Source: Candidatus Gygaella obscura
Lineage (GTDB): Bacteria > Omnitrophota > Gorgyraeia > Gygaellales > Gygaellaceae
Assembly: GCA_030765485.1 (NCBI GenBank)
Contig: JAVCCR010000018.1
Coordinates: 1 to 36,278 of the forward strand
Direction of reading: 5' to 3'
Length of the DNA stretch: 36,278 bases
In this document: in pieces, positions 1-8,700 of the stretch
Position numbering within the stretch: position 1 is the first letter of the stretch
How the letters are laid out: the number at the start of each line of letters is the position of its first letter
The notes under the pieces: model-generated
What the model was told of the DNA's origin: nothing
The model's input: only the letters and a program-made list of their open reading frames with translations
Databases searched by the model: none
Position numbers and translations under genes: made by a program

Positions 1-2
1 AA

Positions 3-3000
3 AACATTCCTTCCAGTTTGGCTCACACCGTTTCTTCTCAAGACCACGGCTATGACGGTGCCGGATTATTAACAGCTATAGGTAGATTTTTGCTTGGTGT
101 TGGCAGATGGAGCAAGGTTAGTGTTGACGAAGGATTAATAGATGAAGCTATAAACTATATAACAACAGGTATTAATATTGAAAAAGCTAAGTTTTTAGAA
201 AATGTTATTATTCGTCGCGGACCTCCAAGCTTTAATAAACCTTCTTTTAACCTCATTAATCCTTTTACTGGAACCCGTTATGTTTTCCTAAGAGAAGGAG
301 CTTCTCTTGAAGAAATAACCCACGAACTTTTAGCTGCTAAGGGCGGCCTAATCCACAAAGAAGTTGAAGAACTGGTAGTAAGATTAGCTAAATCATCAGA
401 AAATAGCAGAACTAGAGAGCTAGTAAGCAAGTTAGGCGGAGGGGTTAGCGGAATATTAAACGAAAATTTTCCAGCTATTTCATTTGCTCTCACTCCGTCA
501 ATAAGTTATATAGAAAATAAAAAATTAATACCAAAAATTAAAAAATGGTTATGTGCAATTGAGATACGTGCCGGTCCTTATATTTTTAATGAATTCAATA
601 AATCCTATCTTGAAAGAGGTTTGCATGAAGTATTAGCTGAAATATTACGTAGATTTTATACTGCTACACAAAAACCTACCAATAAAATTAAACCTAAATT
701 CGACAACGGTGGCGATAAGTTATCTAACTCATTGTTTAATAAAAAAGGAAAACTTAAAAGAGATGTATATGTCCCGTTTAAAGATATTTCGGTAGATTCA
801 TTTACTATCAAAGAGACGGTTAATTTTTCTTTTGAAAATTCTAGCTATAAAATGCCAGAATCTGTAGTATCAGCAGCAAAAATCTGTGTAATTGCATGCA
901 AATTTTTAGTTATTGTAATATGCTTAGGACTGGTTAATGCTTATTTTCAAGATGAGATGAGAATTCTTAATAATAATTTTCGATTAGGTTCAGAATTAAT
1001 TATTACGCTGGTTGGAATTTATTATTTGTCGAAGATTATTTTTAGTTGGTTTATTCGAGATGTTACTAATTTTTTAGTAGATGTTTTGGATGAACATTGG
1101 GAAGGGGGACAAAAGTTTTTTAGGTTTTGCTTAGGTGATAAGGTTGAGTCATTAACACTTTACGAAATAAAGAAAGAAAATGGAATCTACTCAAGAATAC
1201 CTAGGGAAATAAAGGTTAAAGCAATTGCGATTGGATTGTTTGGGTTTCATTTTTATATTGATGATGGATTTCTAATAAGAGTAATAAGATGGGTGAACTT
1301 TGTTATCTATCTTACTCCTAATTGGATGGGTACATTTTCAGGGTGGCGGTCTTTAAAAGAGATAAGCAGTGAATTATTAAAGGACTCTAAAGAATCTTGT
1401 AAGAAAGTTATTGAAAAATTAAAACACAAAAGGCCAGTTAAGGAACCAGTAATTAATAATCTGCTATGTATAATGGATGCGGGCGATTCCGACAATGGTG
1501 GAACACAAACAAGTCCACCAGACACCACGTCACAAGTTACAAGTAAGAATAATCTTGTCACATGTCACATGACACTTGTTACTGGTGACTTCGACAACGG
1601 TGGGAAAGATGAAAAAGCATATTTTATGTGTATTGTGGAAGAAATGAGAGGATTTACTAACAGGCTACCAAAAGATAGGGATGAATTAGAAAAAATTCTC
1701 CAAGGTTGGTATTCTGTGAGTGAGGCTGTAAAGTATTTAGGAATTAAAAAGAGAATAGCTTTTTATGATTTAAGAAAAGAATTTAGCATTAAAGGGGTTA
1801 AGGTTGATTTAGCTGGTTTGAGGAGTAGATTCTATTACCATAAAACAGAATTGGATAGAGTGTTAATTATTAACAGAGATCGTTTTAAAAAAATTGCTGA
1901 TTTAATGGAAGAAGTAGTTGGGGTGCAACCGGAAAACATAAATGATTTAGAAGAGCTACTTCTTGATTGGCGTGTTAGCAAAGAAGTTTCTTCTTATTTT
2001 GGCTTTAAAAGTAGAGGTACGTTTTATAGTATTTTAGAAAAAGCCGGGGTTAGAAAGGTTAAAGTTAACCTTATTCATAAACCAACAAAAGTTTATTATT
2101 ATGCAAAAGATATAGAAAGATTTAAATTAATTGATCTGCTTAGATTTTTAAAGGTAAAAAAACAGGTAGAGGTGCATTTAAATAGGAGTATAGGAACCAA
2201 GAATGAATTAATTAAAGTTTTAAGTGGTTGGCATAGAATAGAAACTATTCAGGTCTATCTTGATCTTAAACATAGTAGATTGTGGAAGATGGCAAGTAGG
2301 GGGGAGATTAAGACTGTGCTGATTGAGCTTTTTGGCTGCAGAAACGGCTACTCCATTCCGCCACAAGAAGCAAATAGGCTTATTCTTGAGAGAAAAGAGT
2401 ATTTAGAAAAAACAATGAATTTTGTAGAGGCACATACAGGTAAAAAACCTAAATCAAAAAAAGTTCTTTTTGCTGTTATTGAAAAGTGGGAGACTGCTGG
2501 TTCTTTATATAAAAGACTTGGTTATAGTGATCCAAGTTCGGTTACAGATTTAGCTAATGTAAAAGGATTAGAGTTTATTCTTTTTAGATCACCGGATGAA
2601 AATGTCGCAAAATATAGGTTTTCGCCGGATGTAGTTGAAAAATTAACAAATGAACAAAAAGGAAAGAAACAGAAGCTGTATGACTTTTATATGTCTTATT
2701 ATCCACGCAGAGCTGTAACTGTTGAACAGGCTATAAGTGAGGTGTTGATTTGGGATACTACAAAATCATTAGCTCAAAAAGTTGGGTGTGAAGAAGCTTT
2801 AATATCTGCCTGGACTTCTAGGGGTAGATTAGAATATGCTCAGGATTATTTGTCGGGTGGTTTTGTAAGGACTTGGCGTTATCCGCCAGAGGAAGCTCAA
2901 AAGCTAAAAGCTTTAAATGCTAAGTATATTAAGCAGATTAGAAAGGCGATAGGCTCTTATATGCAACAAGATCAAATGAGCGATGAGGCTTTTGTAAGTG

Positions 3001-5564
3001 AATTATTAAAATGGAAAACGATTAAAGAGTTAAGAAGAATCTTAACGATTTCAAAAATAAATATATCTGTGCTTATAAGTAGTGGAGTTGTTAAAGCATT
3101 TTTATTCAAGCGCGTAGGACATAAAGATCATTATCGTATTCCACCTCAGGAAGTAGAACGACTTAAGGTAGTCGAAGCCAGAGCTTCGGACTTTAATGAA
3201 TTATTTTTTGAGCGAAGCAGTGAAGGTATAGATTATTCGATTGTCAGCAAGTTAAGGTTAACGGAGGAGTTTAATTTGTGGGTGCAAAAAGTTAAAATTG
3301 ACAGAGTTGTTCTAAATTTTTCGATAGAACAAATTAGCGCTAAAAAAGAAGAGGAAAAGAAAAATATAATATATGATTTGATTGTATTGTCAAAGCAAGG
3401 CAACTCGATTGCTTTTGGGAAGCTTTTAGAATTATTTGATAAAGATTTGCGCAAAATAGTTAATATTTCTTTTACGAGAAATAGTAATCAAAACTTATCT
3501 TATCAAGATAGACTTTCTTATACGCAATTTGGTTTGTTCAATGTTGTTAGGAATTTTATATTTATGGGTGAATTTAGGCCGTACTTTTATAAGTCTTGCT
3601 TAGGGTACATATTAAACATAATAAGAGATGATAGAAAAAGAAAGCTTGAAGTGGAGGCAATCGCATACAGTAATAAAAATAGATTTGGCAAAGAAACTGT
3701 AAAGGATTTTTCTGATGATAGATACAAGCCCGATATAAACGATAACGGCGGGATAAAGAAAAGTAATTTTAGGGTAGAGGCTGAAAGAATAATTATAGAA
3801 AAGAAACTCAATATATATTTAAAAAATCGATTATTGTTTTCTAATAAAAAGTCTAGTAAGAATGGTTTTGTTTCAGCACTACTAACTTTTTTAGTCTATA
3901 AGCGCTCTCGCAATAAGATTTGGTGCAGTACACTTACTAATAAAATCACTATTCATCCTAAAGCCCGCTTACGTTATTTTGAAACCGATGGAATAATATC
4001 TGATTCAAAAAATAAATACTACCAATTTTTATCAGAGTTAAAAAGGGAAAAATTAATAAAAATCATAGATTCAAAAACATTGAGTGAACTAGGTATTGAG
4101 TCTTCGTATGTATACGTTAAGTCATCAGGGTCAATTGTTTTGATGGCTCATCATCGTATTGTTGGGGCTCAACTAGCAGGTATCTCTATCGTTGCCAAAG
4201 ATTTTATAGATAATAGAAATGTAATTGATCGATTACGGCTTAGTATTCCTATGATTTTGATATCTGGAAAGTCAAAAGTGCTACAACCTTTAATAGAAAG
4301 CAAGGATAATGGAGGAGAAAAAGAAGCATTAGAGAAAGAGGCTGAAAAGTTTACAAAACAAATAGTTTCGCTTGGCGCATCTTTGGAATATTTAGCCAGA
4401 AAAGGAAATTGTTTGTTATTTGTCGGTAAAGTTGCAGGGTTAATTTTTTATTCTAAGGAAAACCGGCCAATATTTCTAAAGCATTTGATTTTACTAAAAA
4501 TACTAAGGATATATGTTAAGTATAATTTGAGATTGCTTATGCCTGTTTTGATAAAACAAGGCAGCAGCCAAGAAGAGATTATTGATACTCTTTACGCCAG
4601 CTTAGGTGATAGGTATTTTAGAGGATTTCATGATTATGATGCAAAATCCAAGCCTTCATTAAGCAAATACGGAAGTTTATATGATAATGGCGGAAAAAAT
4701 CAGATAACCGAAGAAAGAAAAAAATGGAATTTTAAATGGCTTATGGAACAGCGTATGTTAAGACAAAGTGCATATATTGATCAATTGGAGTCAATATTTA
4801 ATGAATGTATGAATCCGGATGCGAGAATTTTGGAAATTGGCTCTGGTGCCGGAACCCTATGGTTGCTTTCGCCTTTTGAACATAGAGAAAAATGGGTCTC
4901 TTTGGATAGCGATTTTCAAGCATTAAGATTGGCTGAGTCTATGAATAATGGGGAAAGTTTTATTGATGCCTCGGTATTTAATTTGCCTTTTAAAGATAAT
5001 CTATTCGATTGCATTATCGGTTTAGAGGTTTTTCCTTATTTTGACAATCTTGAAGGAGTCTTATTAGAAGTCAATAGAGTGTTAAAAAAGAGCGGAAAAT
5101 TTATAAATCTTATTGATTATCCTTGTCAAAAATACTCTTTGGCAAAAGATATCCAAAGAGCCGTTTTAAAGATGGGCTTAGAAGATATCGCTGAGTTTGA
5201 TGAGCTTTCTTTTTGGTCCAGCGACTTAAATGAAGGCTGTTTAAAGAATAGTTTATCCGGGGCATTCGAGAAAAGGCAGATCAGTAAAAAAGAACATGTT
5301 TTAATGACTGCTTGCATTGAAGAAATCAAAAAAAACGGAAGCAGGGAAATTGAATTCGATAAATTATTCAATCCATTATTAAGTTATGAATTGTCCGGAC
5401 TGGGGATTAATGAGTTAATTTCCGGTTACCAGAGATATGATACTCAACCGGTGCAGGGATTTTCTTATTTTATAGCTGAGAAAAACGGTCTTAGAAATGA
5501 TATTTATACTCCGCAGGCTGGGGAATCAAGGGATTACGGTAAAGATAAGCGAGTAATAGATTAG
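3..5564 (+). CDS. giant mosaic protein with DNGG-linked modules (HTH array, sigma-like, methyltransferase), 5' partial
   Basis: The frame is open to the left edge, so the start lies outside the window; a TTG at 18 is only the first possible in-window start and is used for numbering here. Six DNGG tetrapeptides (residues 229, 492, 526, 1242, 1430, 1556) divide it. Module 1 (to 228) has a THEL...H stretch that is not a full HExxH. Module 2 (233-491) has at least two membrane segments (about 287-307 and 325-345). A 30-residue Thr/Val/Ser linker follows. Module 3 (530-1241) carries six excisionase/MerR-like helix-turn-helix repeats (about 555-1051), then a sigma-70 region-2-like segment (about 1115-1210). 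Modules 4 and 5 are unrecognised. Module 6 (1560-1848) is a class I SAM methyltransferase: motif I E1606-x-G-x-G-x-G1612, acidic D1630. The frame ends at TAG 5562 but continues open beyond it. The overall function is unknown; the methyltransferase and HTH calls are good, the sigma-like call moderate. Confidence 0.8.
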   Translation, partial: NIPSSLAHTVSSQDHGYDGAGLLTAIGRFLLGVGRWSKVSVDEGLIDEAINYITTGINIEKAKFLENVIIRRGPPSFNKPSFNLINPFTGTRYVFLREGASLEEITHELLAAKGGLIHKEVEELVVRLAKSSENSRTRELVSKLGGGVSGILNENFPAISFALTPSISYIENKKLIPKIKKWLCAIEIRAGPYIFNEFNKSYLERGLHEVLAEILRRFYTATQKPTNKIKPKFDNGGDKLSNSLFNKKGKLKRDVYVPFKDISVDSFTIKETVNFSFENSSYKMPESVVSAAKICVIACKFLVIVICLGLVNAYFQDEMRILNNNFRLGSELIITLVGIYYLSKIIFSWFIRDVTNFLVDVLDEHWEGGQKFFRFCLGDKVESLTLYEIKKENGIYSRIPREIKVKAIAIGLFGFHFYIDDGFLIRVIRWVNFVIYLTPNWMGTFSGWRSLKEISSELLKDSKESCKKVIEKLKHKRPVKEPVINNLLCIMDAGDSDNGGTQTSPPDTTSQVTSKNNLVTCHMTLVTGDFDNGGKDEKAYFMCIVEEMRGFTNRLPKDRDELEKILQGWYSVSEAVKYLGIKKRIAFYDLRKEFSIKGVKVDLAGLRSRFYYHKTELDRVLIINRDRFKKIADLMEEVVGVQPENINDLEELLLDWRVSKEVSSYFGFKSRGTFYSILEKAGVRKVKVNLIHKPTKVYYYAKDIERFKLIDLLRFLKVKKQVEVHLNRSIGTKNELIKVLSGWHRIETIQVYLDLKHSRLWKMASRGEIKTVLIELFGCRNGYSIPPQEANRLILERKEYLEKTMNFVEAHTGKKPKSKKVLFAVIEKWETAGSLYKRLGYSDPSSVTDLANVKGLEFILFRSPDENVAKYRFSPDVVEKLTNEQKGKKQKLYDFYMSYYPRRAVTVEQAISEVLIWDTTKSLAQKVGCEEALISAWTSRGRLEYAQDYLSGGFVRTWRYPPEEAQKLKALNAKYIKQIRKAIGSYMQQDQMSDEAFVSELLKWKTIKELRRILTISKINISVLISSGVVKAFLFKRVGHKDHYRIPPQEVERLKVVEARASDFNELFFERSSEGIDYSIVSKLRLTEEFNLWVQKVKIDRVVLNFSIEQISAKKEEEKKNIIYDLIVLSKQGNSIAFGKLLELFDKDLRKIVNISFTRNSNQNLSYQDRLSYTQFGLFNVVRNFIFMGEFRPYFYKSCLGYILNIIRDDRKRKLEVEAIAYSNKNRFGKETVKDFSDDRYKPDINDNGGIKKSNFRVEAERIIIEKKLNIYLKNRLLFSNKKSSKNGFVSALLTFLVYKRSRNKIWCSTLTNKITIHPKARLRYFETDGIISDSKNKYYQFLSELKREKLIKIIDSKTLSELGIESSYVYVKSSGSIVLMAHHRIVGAQLAGISIVAKDFIDNRNVIDRLRLSIPMILISGKSKVLQPLIESKDNGGEKEALEKEAEKFTKQIVSLGASLEYLARKGNCLLFVGKVAGLIFYSKENRPIFLKHLILLKILRIYVKYNLRLLMPVLIKQGSSQEEIIDTLYASLGDRYFRGFHDYDAKSKPSLSKYGSLYDNGGKNQITEERKKWNFKWLMEQRMLRQSAYIDQLESIFNECMNPDARILEIGSGAGTLWLLSPFEHREKWVSLDSDFQALRLAESMNNGESFIDASVFNLPFKDNLFDCIIGLEVFPYFDNLEGVLLEVNRVLKKSGKFINLIDYPCQKYSLAKDIQRAVLKMGLEDIAEFDELSFWSSDLNEGCLKNSLSGAFEKRQISKKEHVLMTACIEEIKKNGSREIEFDKLFNPLLSYELSGLGINELISGYQRYDTQPVQGFSYFIAEKNGLRNDIYTPQAGESRDYGKDKRVID
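1529..1589 (+). repeat. imperfect inverted repeat inside coding sequence between two DNGG motifs
   Basis: The left arm 1529-1545 and right arm 1573-1589 are complementary at 14 of 17 positions around a 27-base loop that contains a duplicated TCACATG. It lies in a low-complexity linker encoding Thr, Ser and Val, flanked by DNGG motifs at 1491 and 1593. It could be a small palindromic element carried in frame, or chance in low-complexity DNA. Confidence 0.5.
1680..3170 (+). repeat. six tandem excisionase/MerR-like helix-turn-helix repeats (protein level)
   Basis: Six units begin near residues 555, 641, 729, 814, 905 and 991, a period of about 86-91 residues. Each starts with a short helix ending in Trp, then a helix-turn-helix of the type W-x(3-5)-A/V-x(2)-L/F-G, a wing, and a Y-x-x/P-P-E-x-E/A-x-x-L/K closing helix. 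Repeats 3, 5 and 6 close with almost the same IPPQE or YPPEE phrase. The pattern fits the HTH_17 excisionase family, whose members bind DNA. The repeats have diverged strongly at DNA level, so the array is old. Confidence 0.72.
5562..5564 (+). other. single in-frame TAG interrupting the mosaic frame
   Basis: The TAG at 5562-5564 is the only stop in frame between the left edge and 9902. Codons 5565-5747 directly after it are open and encode a DNGN motif plus the first half of a GNAT-like fold, which would be lost if translation restarted at ATG 5748. No good ribosome binding site precedes 5748. TAG serves as an ordinary stop at 13123, 19625 and 23907, so it is not reassigned generally. Options are a recent nonsense mutation, a base error, stop readthrough, or reinitiation. 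Confidence 0.75.
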
Positions 5565-5747
5565 GAAAGCGATTCGGGTTTTAAACTGCAAGATAACGGC
5601 AATAAAAAGGTAAAACTGTTCAGGCAGCTTAGCGAAGAGGAAAGAGCTGATATATCTTATTGGGAAAGTGTTTCCAGCTTACATCTTGAAAAAGATTGTT
5701 TTTTCGCAGTAGAAAAAAACCATATCGTAGGAATTCTTTCGTATCGC

Positions 5748-8700
5748 ATGCAGCCTAATTACGATAGGGTTATTATTCTTGGTCTTTATGCAAAGCAGTG
5801 GAAGGAGCGTTTGGATATACGAGAGATGCTTTGGCATCGCGCCTGGCAGTTGTTTAGTAATGTTGGTGAAGTTACTTTAACCGATATTCTTTCAACCGGT
5901 CTTTCTGCATGGAAAGAGCTCGTAGGAGAAGATAACATTGTTGAAATTCCCGAAGGGGATATTGTGGCTTATCAAGTATCTATTAAACGCAATAATCATG
6001 ATAATGGAAGTAGTAACGATGTTTTTATTGATGTTGAGGAAAAAGTATTCAACAATCGGATAAGACATTGGGAACTTTTGGATGGCGGGATCCCCTTATT
6101 AGATCCTGAGATTTATAGGGGAGATAATGGAGGTTTTAAAAAAACTACTTTTTCTTTAACGAGTTATTTGGCAAGCAGTATGCTCTTATTGAATTCTATT
6201 TTTATGGACGGTTGTTCAATCTCTTCGGTAGATATGCAACAGTATAAATCTCAACAGGTACAGATACCACAGAATGAATTAGCTCAGTATTCTGCTGCCA
6301 TAAATCAATGCTTAGCGCAGCGTAATTATCATCTTGCAATGCGATATTATGTCGAGTTATATTCTAAACACAGAGATTTATTCAGCCAGATTAGTTTTAA
6401 AAGCCAAGCTTCCAAAGATATTATGGTTGATGAGATTATTGCTTCTAAAGCTAATTTAGGTAAGGAATCAGACTTGGACCCAGAAGGTATTTTAGAAGCA
6501 ATGGATGTTACTTCTGAGGAAATCATCAAAAGCCATGAAAGATTATTAAGAAGAGATAATTTTTTAGTTGCCTTTTGTTCTGCCAGGGTCTTGGCTAAAT
6601 TAGGAGACTATTCTTGTAGGGATATTTTAATAAAGGGTATGGATAGAGATTTTAATTTAGGTCAAATTTACCGTTTAAACAATATAAAACCTGAAGACCA
6701 GGAGAAAATTGAAGATTATATTGCTATGGCGGCAGCTTCCTATCTGGCGGAAATTGCCGATACTGCTGCCGAGGGTTATTTTATTAGGGTTTTGACTGAT
6801 AAAAGCCATGATTTGAATTATAGAATTAATGCATTAAATTGTTTAGCTAATTACCCTGGGAATTTTTCCAATGAAGCTCTTATGGAAGTGGTTTATGATA
6901 ATTCTGTTAAAATCCGCTCTGGGTCAATAGTGCTTCTAGGTGAAAGAATGGAAATTAGAGCAAAAGATATTTTCATAATCGGTCTTCAAAGCGGAATTGA
7001 AGAAGTGATTCAAGCTTCTGCAGTGTCCGCAGCGTTTATTGAAGATACGCGTGCAATAAGTCATATCGGAGAGCTTTTATATTCGAATATATCAGAAGAT
7101 ACCAAATTAACCTTAATATCAGCATTGGTTCGGCTTGGCACAAAAAAAGCACTTCATATTCTAATGGCATTCTCTAAATTAAGTCAAGGTAAATTGCAGG
7201 AATCTGCTTTAGCAGCAATAGCTAATTTTGATGAGCCAGAGGCAAAACATATCCTTGTTACAGCGCTAGAAGAAGATAGGGCTTCTTTAAGAAGTATTGC
7301 CGCAGAGTCCCTTTCAATTTACCTAGAAGACGACAGAACTTTATTTAATAAAATTAACTTTCTTTTAAAAACAGATACAAGTGATGAAGTAAGGGCTTCT
7401 TGCATAGCCAGTTTATCTACTGTTGGGATAAAAGAAGCCGAAGATATTATTTATAATTATTCATATGATAGTAATTGGCGCATTAGAAAAGAAGCTGCAC
7501 TAGGTCTTGATAGATATGTTGATAAAAAGGCAATCGATAGGATAAGCGATTTGATGTATGATGTTAATGAAAAGGTAAGGCAAGCGGCAACTATAGCTGC
7601 AGCTAATAAATTGGAAGATAATCCGATATTACGCATTGATATGGAAGTTAAGTTGGAAGACCCTTCAAAGAAAATTAGAAGCATTGCTGCTATGGTATTG
7701 GCACCACATTTAGATAAATACCCGCAGTTTAATACCAATATTAGAAGAATTTTAGTAGATAGCGATATTCAAGCTAAAGCGGGTATTTTATTAGCAATAG
7801 CGCAATCCAATACAGAAGTAGCTGCAAGTGTTATAAAACCATTTTTACGCAGCAATGAACCTTTATTAAAGCATACTGCAATTACTTCTTTAGCCAGCAT
7901 GGACAATGTCAATATCAGTCAATTATTAACTGGTTTTGTTAAAGATAATGATTGGCATATTAGACAGGCAGCAGCTTTGGCTTTAGGTAATAGTTCAGAT
8001 TGGAATAATGTTGGTCATCTTCGCAATCTTATGCGCGATAATAATCCTTTTGTCAAGGCTGCAGCAATAGGTTCTTTTGCTAATTTGCCTAATGCACCGG
8101 TAAATGAATTAGTTCCATTTTTACAAGATAAAAGTTGGCAGGTTAGACATAAAACAATAGAGGTAATATCGCCAAAGATACCGGAGATGCCGGATTTAAG
8201 TAAAACTCTTTCAAGGCTTGCCAGATTTGATGATAGCTCATTGGTTCGTTCAGAGGCATTACTTTCGTTAGCGCCTATTAGCCAGCCACAAGTTATAGAT
8301 GTTGCAAATAATAACTTAAGAAGTAACGACTGGCTCCTCAGAAGAAATTCCGCATTAGCTTTAGGAAGTAGTAATTCACCGCTTACAATCACACCTTTGG
8401 TAAATATTTTAAGAGATCCACATCCTATGGTAAGAGCCGCAGCTATTCAAAGCCTTGGCCCTAAGATGACAAAATATCCTACTATTAGTAATTACGTTCA
8501 GCCTCTTTTGAATGATAGCAATTGGAGGGTGAGGCGTTCAACTGTAGAAACAATCGGTAATTTTTCAAGAACCAATTTTAAAAACGTAATAATTCCAAAG
8601 CTTCAAGATCCTTCTCCGGAGGTTCGTTTTAGCTCTGTTCAGAGTTTGGCGAAATTTAACACTTTAGATGTTACAAGAGCATTAATACCTACTTTAAAAG

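Larger units (their letters stand above)
702..6134 (+). repeat. recurrent DNGG interdomain peptide motif (9 copies)
   Basis: The tetrapeptide Asp-Asn-Gly-Gly, or DNG followed by N or S, is encoded in one frame at 702-713, 1491-1502, 1593-1604, 3741-3752, 4305-4316, 4683-4694, 5592-5603 (DNGN), 6000-6011 (DNGS) and 6123-6134. Copies occur where one recognisable domain ends and another begins. The seven exact DNGG copies all use different codon combinations (GAC/GAT, AAC/AAT, GGT/GGC/GGA/GGG), so the peptide is maintained rather than one copied DNA element. Asn-Gly is chemically labile (succinimide formation), which makes a processing site conceivable. That last point is inference. Confidence 0.85.

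Noticed and set aside
278-493. Reverse-strand open frame
   Set aside because: Antisense shadow of the mosaic gene with no start signal; the same holds for all other reverse frames in the window.
5562-5564. Genome-wide reassignment of TAG as sense
   Set aside because: TAG ends three other intact genes in the window (13123-13125, 19625-19627, 23907-23909).
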